Origin: Chitinophaga sp. CF418
Lineage (GTDB): Bacteria > Bacteroidota > Bacteroidia > Chitinophagales > Chitinophagaceae
Length of the DNA: 64,000 nucleotides
Assembly: GCF_900142925.1 (NCBI RefSeq)
Contig: NZ_FRCN01000005.1
Span: 334,128-398,127, forward strand
Reading direction: 5' to 3'
In this document: in pieces, positions 1-8,620 of the stretch
Layout of the letters: every line of letters starts with the position of its first letter
Position numbering within the stretch: position 1 is the stretch's first letter
The notes under the pieces: model-generated
The model's database searches: none
Told to the model about the DNA's origin: nothing
The model's input: the letters and a program-made list of their open reading frames with translations, nothing else
Translations under genes and position numbers: made by a program

Positions 1-641
1 GCCAGCATAGGCACGAAAGAAAAGTTATCAAACATTTCCTGGTCAAACTCAGTATCGCTGATCTTGGTAATGCGCAGCATCCGCTGTACTTCCTGACCGC
101 CAACCGGGATGACCATTTTTCCACCCACCTTTAGTTGCTGCAACAGTTTTTCCGGGATCTGAGGGGCTGCCGCAGTCACCAGGATCTTATCAAAAGGCGC
201 ATAAGTGGGAAGTCCTTCATAACCATCGCCATAGAAGAAGCGGATGGTAGGGTACCTTGATTTAAAAGGGAACTGCTTTACCAGGTCAAACAGTCTTTTC
301 TGACGTTCTATCGTAAACACATTGGCTTTCAACTCTGCCAGCACACAAGCCTGGTAGCAGCTGCCGGTACCGATTTCCAGTACTTTTTCAAAAGGCTTGA
401 CCTCCAGCAGCTGTGACTGATAAGCCACAGTATAGGGCTGTGAAATGGTCTGACCTTCCCCTATAGGGAACGCCCTGTCCTCGTAGGCAATGCCTTCAAA
501 AGCTGTATCCAGGAAATAATGCCGTGGGATGTTGTTGATAGCCGTTAATACATTTTCATCAGTAATGCCTTTCTGCCGGATACTATCGACCAGTTGCCTG
601 CGTAATCCTTTTTGTTTGTAAGAATCTTCGTACCGCCTCAT
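1..641 (-). CDS. pcm: Protein-L-isoaspartate O-methyltransferase, 3' end outside window
   Basis: Repairs isoaspartyl residues in damaged proteins by SAM-dependent methylation in the cytoplasm. Read on the minus strand from ATG at 641 the protein starts MRRYEDSYKQKGLRKQ and continues with the family features: GQTISQPYTVAYQ, the SAM-binding VLEIGTGSCYQACVLAEL, then ILVTAAAPQIPE and LKVGGKMVIPVG. The glycine-rich SAM motif and the TISQP motif are the diagnostic ones. About 213 residues are present; the C-terminal end lies beyond base 1. It is divergent from the phospho-sugar mutase gene across about 200 bp. Confidence 0.9.
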   Translation of the reverse strand, partial: MRRYEDSYKQKGLRRQLVDSIRQKGITDENVLTAINNIPRHYFLDTAFEGIAYEDRAFPIGEGQTISQPYTVAYQSQLLEVKPFEKVLEIGTGSCYQACVLAELKANVFTIERQKRLFDLVKQFPFKSRYPTIRFFYGDGYEGLPTYAPFDKILVTAAAPQIPEKLLQQLKVGGKMVIPVGGQEVQRMLRITKISDTEFDQEMFDNFSFVPML

Positions 642-840
642 ACACGCAAAATTAACCAATACCCCCAATTTTCAATTGGGTGTGGAATACTTCTATTTAT
701 CAACATTACTGATTTGTCTGCTTAAAATAACTTGGTTTAATAATTGCTGAGTTCTTTCCCGGCTATTCATTTTCTCCGGATTTTAGCTTTAATTTACACA
801 CTTGTTTTTTCTCAATAAGAAAACAAATCGAAATCGTTCT

Positions 841-2565
841 ATGGATAATATCATTGAAAGTAAGGTATCACAGTGGCTTAGCGGCCAATTCGACACAGAT
901 ACCGTTGCCACGATCAAGAAATTGCAACAGGATAACCCCGACGAACTGGCTGATGCTTTTTATCGCAGCCTGGAATTTGGAACAGGCGGTCTGCGCGGGA
1001 TTATGGGTGTAGGTACCAACCGTATGAATAAATATACTGTTGGAATGGCTACCCAGGGGTTTGCCAACTACCTGAAACAGGCCTTCACCGGTGAAATAAA
1101 GCTGGCTATAGCACATGACAGCCGTAATAACAGCCGCTATTTTGCAGAAGTTGCTGCTAATGTACTGGCTGCCAATGGTATTAAGGTATATCTGTTCGAA
1201 AGCCTCCGCCCAACCCCGGAACTGTCATTCACTATCCGTCACCTGGGTTGCCAGGGTGGTATCGTGCTGACAGCCTCGCACAACCCTAAAGAATATAACG
1301 GTTATAAGGCCTATTGGAACGATGGAGCCCAGCTGGTGCCTCCTCACGATAAAAACGTCATCCGTGAAGTAGAGAAGATCGCTTCCATTGACGAAGTAAA
1401 ATGGTCCGGCGGAGAAGCCAATATTACTAGTATTGGTAAGGAAGTGGACGAAGCCTATCTGCAGGAACTGAAAAACCTCAGTATCCAGCCGGAAGTGATC
1501 AAAGAACAACACGATCTTAAAATAGTTTATACCCCCATCCACGGTACAGGTATTACACTGGTGCCAGAGATCCTGAAGCGTTATGGCTTTACCAATGTAC
1601 ATGTGGTGGAAGAACAGGCTACTCCGGACGGTAATTTCCCGACCGTAGTATATCCTAACCCGGAGGAAGCTGAAGCGATGAGCATTGGTCTGAAGAAAGC
1701 CAAAGAACTGGATGCTGCCATCCTGCTGGGTACAGACCCTGACTCTGACCGTGTAGGTATTGCTGTTAAAGACATCAAAGGTGAATGGACACTGCTGAAT
1801 GGTAACCAGACCGCTGTACTGCTCTTTAACTATATCATAGAAGGCCGCAGGCGTAAAGGTCTGGCCGGAAATACTGACTATGTATGTAAAACAGTCGTTA
1901 CCTCCGACCTCATTGATGTATTTGCCGCAAGTAATAATGTAAAATGCTACAATGTACTGACCGGCTTCAAATGGATCGCTGACCTGATCAGACGTAAGGA
2001 AGGTCAGGAGAAATTTATCTGCGGTGGTGAGGAATCTTACGGTTACATGATCGGGGATAATGTACGTGACAAGGACGCTATCGCTTCTGTTGCGCTGATC
2101 TGTGAAATGGCAGCTTATGCAAGTAGCCAGGGCAGATCACTGTATGAACAACTGATTGATATCTACGTAAAATACGGTTATTATAAAGAAAACCTGATCT
2201 CCATCACCAAAAAAGGAATGAAGGGTGCAGAGGAAATTGCCGATATGATGCGTGGTTATCGTGAGAACCCTCCGACCACTATTGATGGTTCTCAGGTAGT
2301 AACACTGTACGACTATGAACTGCAGCAGGTGAAAAATCTGAAAACAGGTGAAGTAAAACCGATCGATCTGCCGAGATCCAATGTACTGCAATTTGTACTG
2401 GAAGATGGTAGCAAGATCTCCGCCCGCCCATCAGGTACCGAGCCGAAGATCAAATTCTACTTCAGCGTAAATCAGAAACTTGAGAATGCAGCCGGCTTTG
2501 ATGCAGCCACTCAGGCGCTCGATCAACGTGTACAGCATATTATTAAGGATATGAAGCTGAAATAA
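841..2565 (+). CDS. Phospho-sugar mutase (phosphoglucomutase/phosphomannomutase family)
   Basis: Cytoplasmic interconversion of hexose 1- and 6-phosphates. All four family motifs are present in order: phosphoserine loop TASHNPKE (about residue 144-151), metal-binding GTDPDSDR (about 297), sugar-binding GGEESYG (about 395) and phosphate-binding RPSGTEPK (about 528). The length (574 aa) is typical of the long PGM2-like bacterial enzymes. The frame is open upstream to 802, but I prefer ATG 841 (MDNIIESKV) because family members begin shortly before the FGTGGLRG motif and the upstream codons are low complexity. A strong terminator follows the stop. Which sugar is preferred cannot be read from the sequence. 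Confidence 0.93.
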   Translation: MDNIIESKVSQWLSGQFDTDTVATIKKLQQDNPDELADAFYRSLEFGTGGLRGIMGVGTNRMNKYTVGMATQGFANYLKQAFTGEIKLAIAHDSRNNSRYFAEVAANVLAANGIKVYLFESLRPTPELSFTIRHLGCQGGIVLTASHNPKEYNGYKAYWNDGAQLVPPHDKNVIREVEKIASIDEVKWSGGEANITSIGKEVDEAYLQELKNLSIQPEVIKEQHDLKIVYTPIHGTGITLVPEILKRYGFTNVHVVEEQATPDGNFPTVVYPNPEEAEAMSIGLKKAKELDAAILLGTDPDSDRVGIAVKDIKGEWTLLNGNQTAVLLFNYIIEGRRRKGLAGNTDYVCKTVVTSDLIDVFAASNNVKCYNVLTGFKWIADLIRRKEGQEKFICGGEESYGYMIGDNVRDKDAIASVALICEMAAYASSQGRSLYEQLIDIYVKYGYYKENLISITKKGMKGAEEIADMMRGYRENPPTTIDGSQVVTLYDYELQQVKNLKTGEVKPIDLPRSNVLQFVLEDGSKISARPSGTEPKIKFYFSVNQKLENAAGFDAATQALDQRVQHIIKDMKLK

Positions 2566-2590
2566 TCCTTCATTATTCTCTTACCTTTGT

Positions 2591-2629
2591 CCCGGCACTA
2601 ATACACCCGTATAGTGCCGGGATTTTTTT
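2591..2629 (+). terminator. Rho-independent terminator of the phospho-sugar mutase gene
   Basis: A 10-bp perfect stem (cccggcacta / tagtgccggg) with an 11-nt loop is followed by a T-run. It ends only about 8 nt before the next ATG, so the downstream gene probably needs its own promoter or lives on read-through. Confidence 0.85.
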
Positions 2630-2636
2630 ATACCGT

Positions 2637-3623
2637 ATGAAAACCGCAGCTGTGCCACATTTAAGAGGAATACTTCTATTTATCCTGGTAGTACTATTGT
2701 ACTACCCAGTTCTGGCAAGGCAGCAAAATCCCGTTTCAGAAAGAGATACCGTCATTGATGTTCAGGAATCCATGCACATCAATCGTCCAAATATCTGGCT
2801 GATGGCAGGCGTTACTACCAGCCTGTACGGAGGTGCACTGGCTATTCTCAATAATACCTGGTACAACCAGTACCCGCGATCACGTTTCCATACTTTCGAT
2901 GATACTCCGGAATGGCTGCAGATGGACAAAGCGGGACACTTTTACAGTGCCTATATGGAAGGAAAGATCAGCAGGGAAATGTGGCGCTGTACCGGGCTGC
3001 CGGAAAAGCAGCAGATCTGGATCGGCGGGCTTAGCGGATTTGTTTATCAGTCTGTTATAGAGATACTGGATGCCTATTCCACCGAATGGGGCTTCTCCTG
3101 GACAGATATGGCGGCCAATGCCGGGGGATCAGCACTGATGATCGGCCAGGAACTGGTATGGCATGAGCAAAGGATACAGCTCAAGTTCTCAGCCTATCCC
3201 AAAAGATATCAGGACCCTTACTTAAAAACACGTACAGATCAGTTGTTTGGAGATAATCTGGCGGAGAGGACCCTGAAAGACTATAATGCGCAAACTTATT
3301 GGGTATCAGTCAATCTGCATGCTTTCATGCCCCATAGCCGCCTGCCTTCCTGGCTCAATGTAGCCGCTGGATATGGCGCTAACGGTATGCTCAAAGGGGA
3401 TAATAATATATGGACGGACGGCAACGGTATTGAGCACGATTATTCGGCTATTCCCCGTTACCGGCAGTTCTACCTCTCGCCGGATATAGATTTCACCCGG
3501 ATACCTACACGTAGAAAAGGGGTTAAAGTATTATTCCAGGTGCTGAATATGTTCAAGTTCCCCGCCCCCGCACTGGAACTGACCTCCAGGGGAGTATTCC
3601 GGGGACATTTATTGCATTTCTGA
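2637..3623 (+). CDS. DUF2279-like exported protein
   Basis: The N-terminus has a hydrophobic segment (about residues 10-27) ending near LARQQ, read as a signal peptide or anchor. The central part matches what I recall of DUF2279: DKAGHFYSAYMEG (about residue 98), then an IGGLSGFVYQSVIEILDAY segment and WGFSWTDMAANAGGSALMIGQ. Proteins of this family are predicted envelope proteins of unknown function. The C-terminal third (WVSVNLHAFMPHSRLPSWLNVAAGYG) looks like outer-membrane-associated strands. The gene starts 8 nt after a terminator and is convergent with the phosphoribosyltransferase gene, the two stops being 3 nt apart. Confidence 0.8.
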   Translation: MKTAAVPHLRGILLFILVVLLYYPVLARQQNPVSERDTVIDVQESMHINRPNIWLMAGVTTSLYGGALAILNNTWYNQYPRSRFHTFDDTPEWLQMDKAGHFYSAYMEGKISREMWRCTGLPEKQQIWIGGLSGFVYQSVIEILDAYSTEWGFSWTDMAANAGGSALMIGQELVWHEQRIQLKFSAYPKRYQDPYLKTRTDQLFGDNLAERTLKDYNAQTYWVSVNLHAFMPHSRLPSWLNVAAGYGANGMLKGDNNIWTDGNGIEHDYSAIPRYRQFYLSPDIDFTRIPTRRKGVKVLFQVLNMFKFPAPALELTSRGVFRGHLLHF

Positions 3624-3626
3624 GTT

Positions 3627-4124
3627 TTATACGAGGTATGCTGAGCGGATCTCATTCTCCTCCATATCCACCATCACCATATCCTGCATGGTGGTAGCCA
3701 GGGAATATCCTACGAAATCGACCGACAATGGGAAAGATTTATGTTTACGGTCTACCAGTACGGCAGTCTGTATTTTCTTAGGCAGGAACTGCAGGAAAGG
3801 TTTCAGGGCATACAACATGGTCCGGCCTGAATTGGCTACATCATCTACCAGCACGATCGTTCTTCCGTTGAAATCCATCTCTTCAGAGAGCTTCACCGCT
3901 TCCGGACGTTGTTTGTCCAGGTCCAGTCGTAAGAGCCTGATACGCAGCGGAGAGATATCCTGCAGTATCGCAGCGATCTTCTCTGCCAGTATCATTCCCC
4001 TGTCCCAGATACCTGCCAGGATAATTTCCTGTTCATCACTATTATGTTCATAGATCTCGTAAGCAATACGTTTGATCTTCTTCTCTATCACATCCTGGGT
4101 CAGGATCACGTTCTTAGTTTCCAT
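3627..4124 (-). CDS. Phosphoribosyltransferase family protein (PyrR-like)
   Basis: Type I PRTase fold, 165 aa. The PRPP-binding loop IVLVDDVANSGRTMLYAL lies at about residue 90-107, and the downstream AVLVDRKHKSFPLSVDFVGYS matches the PyrR-type C-terminal hood (LVDR...PDFVG). PyrR proteins bind uracil nucleotides and regulate pyrimidine genes or act as weak uracil PRTases. No pyrimidine genes are adjacent, so function is inferred from fold only. Start ATG 4124 gives METKNVILTQDVIEKKI, a normal family N-terminus. Confidence 0.85.
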   Translation of the reverse strand: METKNVILTQDVIEKKIKRIAYEIYEHNSDEQEIILAGIWDRGMILAEKIAAILQDISPLRIRLLRLDLDKQRPEAVKLSEEMDFNGRTIVLVDDVANSGRTMLYALKPFLQFLPKKIQTAVLVDRKHKSFPLSVDFVGYSLATTMQDMVMVDMEENEIRSAYLV

Positions 4125-4242
4125 GTTGGTTGTTTAGCGGGGTAAAATTAGGAAAAAGAGTCCATAGTCGGCAGGCCATAGTCGATGGCGGATGATCTAT
4201 TTTTCCTTACATTGCTATAAATTAGGAAGTCAAATCTGACGT

Positions 4243-5565
4243 ATGCATATAATTCAGGAGCTATTATTTGTAATTGCCTTCGGCATTGCTGTATATCTGT
4301 TTTCCAGGAAGGCCAGGCAGATCAGGCAGAATATTCTGCTTGGCAGGGATGTACAATTGAATGACGAACCTGGCCAGCGCTGGCAGAATGTATTGCTGCT
4401 TGCATTCGGACAGAAGAAAATGTTCCGCAATCCCCTCGTTGCTGTCCTGCACTTCTTCGTATATGCGGGTTTTGTCATTATCAATATTGAGATCCTGGAA
4501 ATAATCCTGGATGGCATACTGGGCACACACCGACTGTTCTCTCCTTTCCTGGGAGGTCTTTATGCTGTGCTGATCGGCTGTTTTGAGGTACTGGCTGCGC
4601 TGGTACTGATAGGCTGCGCCATCTTCCTGGTGCGCAGGAACATTGTGAAGGTAAAACGTCTCAATCAGCATGAACTGGATGGCTGGCCCCGTTCTGACGC
4701 CAACTACATCCTGATCACGGAGATAATGCTGATGCTCCTGTTCCTGACGATGAACACAACAGATCAGGCCCTGCAACTACATGGGCATGAACATTATCTC
4801 AATACCGGCGCCTTCTGGGTGACAGGTCCTTTTGTATCTCTGTTCACCGGATTATCAGATGGTACGCTCGTTGCTATAGAACGCACCTGCTGGTGGCTGC
4901 ATATATTAGGTATTCTGGCATTCCTGAACTACCTCCCCTACTCCAAGCACCTGCACATCATACTGGCTTTCCCGAATGCCTATTACGCCGATCTGCGGCC
5001 TAAAGGTAAAATGGAGAATATGCCTGCCGTACAGAAGGAAGTACAGCTGATGCTTCAGCCTGAACTGGCATCCACAGAGCCTACCAATGGGGATATTCCT
5101 AAATTTGGCGCCAAAGATGTACCTGACCTTACCTGGAAAAATTTACTGGATGCCTATAGTTGTACGGAGTGTGGCCGCTGTACTGCTGCCTGTCCGGCCA
5201 ATATCACCGGCAAAAAGCTATCTCCCCGTAAGATCATGATGGATACCCGCGACCGTGCGGAAGCCATTGGCGCACAGATAGCCAAAACAGGTTCTTTACC
5301 AGAAGATGGTAAAACCCTGCTTCGCGATTATATTACTGAAGAAGAGCTCCGCGCCTGCACTTCCTGCAACGCCTGTGTACAGGAGTGCCCTGTGAGCATC
5401 AATCCGCTGCACATCATCCTGCAACTGCGCCGTCACCTGGTGATGGAAGAATCCAGCGCTCCGCAGGAATGGAACATGATGTTCAGCAACATAGAAAACA
5501 ACATGGCCCCCTGGAAAATGAGTCCGGACGACAGGGACAAATGGGCTGTAGAAATGAATGGATAA
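4243..5565 (+). CDS. Membrane (Fe-S) oxidoreductase subunit, HdrC/NarI-like
   Basis: 440 aa. Residues 1-245 carry about five or six hydrophobic segments with histidines (for example LHFFVYAGFVIINIE, WWLHILGILAFLNY), resembling a NarI/HdrE-type membrane domain. The C-terminal part has two ferredoxin-like cysteine clusters, CTECGRCTAACPA (about residue 307) and CTSCNACVQECPV (about residue 372), which bind two 4Fe-4S clusters. It probably passes electrons between the quinone pool and a soluble partner at the inner membrane. The next gene, 26 nt on, encodes the matching HdrB-like CCG protein, so they likely form one complex. The electron donor is unknown. Confidence 0.88.
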   Translation: MHIIQELLFVIAFGIAVYLFSRKARQIRQNILLGRDVQLNDEPGQRWQNVLLLAFGQKKMFRNPLVAVLHFFVYAGFVIINIEILEIILDGILGTHRLFSPFLGGLYAVLIGCFEVLAALVLIGCAIFLVRRNIVKVKRLNQHELDGWPRSDANYILITEIMLMLLFLTMNTTDQALQLHGHEHYLNTGAFWVTGPFVSLFTGLSDGTLVAIERTCWWLHILGILAFLNYLPYSKHLHIILAFPNAYYADLRPKGKMENMPAVQKEVQLMLQPELASTEPTNGDIPKFGAKDVPDLTWKNLLDAYSCTECGRCTAACPANITGKKLSPRKIMMDTRDRAEAIGAQIAKTGSLPEDGKTLLRDYITEEELRACTSCNACVQECPVSINPLHIILQLRRHLVMEESSAPQEWNMMFSNIENNMAPWKMSPDDRDKWAVEMNG

Positions 5566-5591
5566 TAGCGTTAAGTTAAACTGATATACAC

Positions 5592-6371
5592 ATGCAAATA
5601 AAAACGATGGCCGAATACGCCGCCAGCGGCGAAACACCTGAAATCCTCTTTTGGGTGGGATGTGCCGGCAGTTTTGATCAACGTGCGCAGAAAATCACCA
5701 AAGCCTTTGCCACTATCCTCGATAAAGTAGGCGTTCGCTTCGCAATACTCGGTAAAGAAGAAAGCTGTACCGGCGATCCTGCCCGCAGGGCCGGCAATGA
5801 ATTCATCTTCCAGATGATGGCGCAGAACAATATAGCCGTTCTGAATGGTTATGAGGTAAAAAAGATCGTTACCGCCTGCCCTCACTGCTTCAATACACTC
5901 CGTAACGAATATCCGGAACTGGGCGGACACTATGAAGTGATCCACCACACTACATTCCTGCAACAGCTGATCGACGAAGGCAAGATCAGGATGAAAGAAG
6001 GCGGCAGCTTCAAAGGTCGCAAGATCACTTACCATGACTCCTGCTATCTGGGCCGCGCTAACAACATCTATGAAGCGCCCCGCAAAGTGCTGGAAGCCCT
6101 GGATGCGGAATTAGTAGAAATGAAGCGCTGCCGTAGTAATGGCCTCTGTTGTGGAGCAGGTGGTGCTCAGATGTTCAAGGAAGAGGAAAAAGGTGCTACC
6201 CGCATCAATTTTGAACGTGGAAGAGAAGCTGTGGCAACCGGTGCTGCTGTTATTGCATCCAACTGCCCTTTCTGTATGACCATGCTGACAGATGGAGTGA
6301 AGGAACAAGGGAAGGAAGACAGTGTACAGGTACTGGATATTGCAGAACTGATAGCACAGCAGATAGCGTGA
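5592..6371 (+). CDS. (Fe-S)-binding protein with two CCG domains (HdrB-like)
   Basis: 259 aa. Two cysteine-rich CCG repeats are visible: an N-terminal one (FWVGCAGSFDQRA ... CPHCFNTL) and a C-terminal one (YHDSCYLGR ... NGLCCGAGGAQMF ... NCPFCMTML). Such domains bind an unusual 4Fe-4S cluster in HdrB, GlpC and LldE and are catalytic or electron-transferring. It is the soluble partner of the membrane Fe-S protein just upstream. Its TGA stop overlaps the GTG start of the next gene (GTGA), which suggests translational coupling. Confidence 0.88.
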   Translation: MQIKTMAEYAASGETPEILFWVGCAGSFDQRAQKITKAFATILDKVGVRFAILGKEESCTGDPARRAGNEFIFQMMAQNNIAVLNGYEVKKIVTACPHCFNTLRNEYPELGGHYEVIHHTTFLQQLIDEGKIRMKEGGSFKGRKITYHDSCYLGRANNIYEAPRKVLEALDAELVEMKRCRSNGLCCGAGGAQMFKEEEKGATRINFERGREAVATGAAVIASNCPFCMTMLTDGVKEQGKEDSVQVLDIAELIAQQIA

Positions 6372-6790
6372 AACGTCTCCTGACCTTCCTGCTACTTCTC
6401 TTTTGCTGCAGAGCGGCAGCCCAGGATGTTGCTTTATTCAACAAGGACGGGAAGGCCATCGCTTACATTGACACCAAAGATAAAGACCGGACCATCTACC
6501 TTTACAGCGGAGAACCGGTCGCTGTCATCTTTGAAGCCGATGTGTATGGCTTTAACGGAAAACACCTGGGCTGGTATGAAAAGGGCATTGTAAGGGATCA
6601 TGATGGCAAGAGAATAGGTAATACAAAAAAGGCGGCTACCGGGTACACCCAGTATGAGCCTTATAAAAGCTATAAGCGGCAGAAGCCATATATGGGATAT
6701 AAGAGTTATCCTCCATATAAACCTTACTTTTCCAACAACTGGTCGGACGAGTCTTTCGAGGCATTTTTATTACAGGGAACTGAAAAGTAA
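6368..6790 (+). CDS. Exported protein resembling the 4-fold beta-flower family, with Tyr/Pro-rich tail
   Basis: 140 aa, GTG start overlapping the previous stop (GTGA). Residues 1-19 form a signal peptide (LLTFLLLLFCCRAAAQ). Residues 20-85 contain short repeated strands of the type ALFNKDGKAIAYID, IYLYSGEPVAVIF, VYGFNGKHLGWYEKGIV and RDHDGKRIGN, which match what I remember of the 4-fold beta-flower proteins of unknown function. The tail (about residues 95-120) is rich in Y-x-x-Y and K-P-Y repeats. Coupling to a cytoplasmic Fe-S oxidoreductase operon is odd for a secreted protein and may only reflect compact gene order. Confidence 0.7.
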   Translation: MKRLLTFLLLLFCCRAAAQDVALFNKDGKAIAYIDTKDKDRTIYLYSGEPVAVIFEADVYGFNGKHLGWYEKGIVRDHDGKRIGNTKKAATGYTQYEPYKSYKRQKPYMGYKSYPPYKPYFSNNWSDESFEAFLLQGTEK

Positions 6791-6879
6791 TGTCCGCCGT
6801 CAGGCCCTGCTATTGCGATCCTGACACCAAAATGACTGTCGTCAGTAGTCCGTACTCAATTTTTCGGTAATTTTGCATC

Positions 6880-7386
6880 ATGAAACAGGAAATTCAACAT
6901 TTACTACCGGCAGACTTTCACCCGTCTTCCCGCGTATGGATATATCAGAGCAACCGTCCTTTCAGTGAAAAAGAAAAACTGGAAATAAACGAGCAATTAC
7001 ATCAATTTACATCTCAATGGCAGGCCCATGGTGCTCCTGTGAAGGGATGGGGCCAGCTGCTCTTTGACCAGGTGATCGTGCTGATAGCAGATGAATCTGA
7101 TGTTGCGGTGAGCGGTTGCAGTACCGACAGTTCTGTGCGTATTATTAAAAGCATCGAGCGGCAGTATAGCGTGAACCTTTTTGACAGGCTTTTACTGGGT
7201 TTTCTGGTGAAGGATAAGGTACAGCCATTGCCTATGCTGCAGGTGCCTTATGCGCTGGAGAAAGGGTTTATTGATGAGAATACGCTTTATCTGAATAATA
7301 CAGTGCTGACTAAAGGAGAAATGGAAAAGAACTGGTTGTTGCCACTGAAGGAAAGCTGGTTGGCGAAGAAGTTTTCGATAGCATAA
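6880..7386 (+). CDS. Conserved Bacteroidota protein of unknown function
   Basis: 168 aa with no signal peptide and no membrane segment. It resembles a short conserved Bacteroidota protein often labelled 'ABC transporter ATPase', but no Walker motif is present, so that label is not justified here. Recognisable features are SSRVWIYQSNRPFS near the N-terminus and QYSVNLFDRLLLGFLV in the middle. A TAATTTTG box (6868-6875), close to the phylum -7 consensus, ends 4 nt before the ATG, so the leader must be very short if this box is used. A terminator follows. Confidence 0.75.
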   Translation: MKQEIQHLLPADFHPSSRVWIYQSNRPFSEKEKLEINEQLHQFTSQWQAHGAPVKGWGQLLFDQVIVLIADESDVAVSGCSTDSSVRIIKSIERQYSVNLFDRLLLGFLVKDKVQPLPMLQVPYALEKGFIDENTLYLNNTVLTKGEMEKNWLLPLKESWLAKKFSIA

Positions 7387-7404
7387 GCGTCGATGATAAT
7401 ATAT

Positions 7405-7443
7405 AAATCCTGCATTACCGGATTGGTGGTGCAGGATTTTTTA
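7405..7443 (+). terminator. Rho-independent terminator
   Basis: A 10-bp stem (aaatcctgca / tgcaggattt) with a 15-nt loop is followed by a T-rich tract. It closes the gene ending at 7386. Confidence 0.8.
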
Positions 7444-7496
7444 TTGGGCTACCGGAAGCCTGTCAGCCAAAAATCAAGCGCGACCAGTTAACGATA

Positions 7497-7949
7497 TCAG
7501 AGATTGATCTTGGGAAATTTCTTCAATACAAACTTTATAAACTGGTAGAAGTCGGCGTTCGTGTATTCCTCTTCATTCTTATATACTACAGAATAATCAC
7601 CCTCCCATATATAGCTATTCATAACAAATACCCCATTCTTAAAGGCTAAGTCTATGTAATAATCCTCGTCCGGGTTAATGCTAATAGAATAATGTGCAGT
7701 GCCACCATTCTTTAGCCTGGTGAATATTTTTTTCAGGCGGATATGGTATTGCCGTTTATTCGCTGTATTCCAATCCGCAGAAAGTGATAAATATCTGAGA
7801 CGTTGATGAATCTGGATAATGCCTTTATAATATTCTCTATTGGCAGATATAACATCAACATTTCCCCGGGAATCTGCAACTATCATGCTGACGTATATCT
7901 CTGCGGTTTCGCTTCCCTTCTGCAATGATTCTGTTTTTATTGCTGTCAC
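7497..7949 (-). CDS. Small hypothetical protein, second gene of a coupled pair
   Basis: 150 aa, soluble, not recognised. The middle is basic (RQYHIRLKKIFTRLKNGG) and the end is rich in aromatic and acidic residues (WEGDYSVVYKNEEEYTNADFYQFI). The start is GTG overlapping the stop of the preceding gene (GTGA). Small, AT-rich, coupled pairs like this are common among immunity or toxin-antitoxin genes of Bacteroidota, but no toxin is adjacent, so this is only a suggestion. Confidence 0.65.
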   Translation of the reverse strand: MTAIKTESLQKGSETAEIYVSMIVADSRGNVDVISANREYYKGIIQIHQRLRYLSLSADWNTANKRQYHIRLKKIFTRLKNGGTAHYSISINPDEDYYIDLAFKNGVFVMNSYIWEGDYSVVYKNEEEYTNADFYQFIKFVLKKFPKINL

Positions 7950-8149
7950 TTTCCACCCATTTCTTCTAATATGAATTTATCTCCGGATGCATTCAGCAAT
8001 TCGACATTAAATGTTTCAATATCATTTGCCACTTCTTTGATAGCATAAAAGAAGTCCTCATAGGTGATACAATCTTCAAAACTGTCGCATTTCGTCACAG
8101 ATAGATCATGTGAGACAGAATAGAAATTTGTTTGTTCGGGAAGGTTCAT
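7946..8149 (-). CDS. Small acidic hypothetical protein, first gene of a coupled pair
   Basis: 67 aa, strongly acidic, starting MNLPEQTNFYSVSHDLSV. No known motif. Its TGA stop overlaps the GTG of the 150-residue gene by 4 bp. The pair could be an ancestral single reading frame split by a frameshift, but both halves look like intact small genes with sensible ends. Confidence 0.55.
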   Translation of the reverse strand: MNLPEQTNFYSVSHDLSVTKCDSFEDCITYEDFFYAIKEVANDIETFNVELLNASGDKFILEEMGGK

Positions 8150-8259
8150 GTAACTGATTCAATCCCCAAATATAAATTTGTTTACGGTACGATCAACTCA
8201 ATCCATCAGGCATGCAATCTTTCAGATGTTCAGTTTGTTCATTTTGTAGGCAGATGTAA

Positions 8260-8484
8260 ATTATATCAGTAACTGCCATTAAATTTGAAAACAAGTATAC
8301 CATTGCTTTCATTTGGTGTACACAGATCAGTACTGTATGCAGAGATTACTACCAGGATGAAAGTTTTGGTAGGAATGATGATGGCAGTATCAATCTGTGG
8401 AAGCTATACGATCTATTCACAGGAGATGATAAAAACTCTTACATGGACACATTCCTGGATAGATCAGTGAATACATTTTATTGA
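8260..8484 (+). pseudogene. C-terminal remnant of a DUF3871-like gene
   Basis: In the frame ending TGA 8482-8484 the translation contains KFENKYTIAF, ICTQ-like aromatic stretches, then DDGSINLWKLYDLFTGDD, KNSYMDTFLDRSVNTFY and stop. The string NLWKLY-LFTG--K-SY-D-FLDR-VN is what I recall from the C-terminus of DUF3871, a family found on Bacteroidota plasmids and integrative elements. An in-frame TAA at 8257-8259 cuts it off upstream and no start exists, so it is a fragment. A 61-codon open frame over the same DNA (8285-8470) is in a different frame and is not the gene. Confidence 0.6.
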
Positions 8485-8620
8485 GGGTATTAAAAATGCA
8501 ATGTTAACCCAGCAATCAAACTGTTTTTTACAGTAAGACTTTAAAGTGGGCATAGGTATAACCTGGGGCAGAATTTCTATTCATTGCCGCCATTTATTTG
8601 TTAACCATTTAATCGATTAT

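Noticed and set aside
8285-8470. 61-residue ORF with hydrophobic stretch
   Set aside because: It is out of frame with the DUF3871-like remnant on the same DNA, which explains the open frame better.
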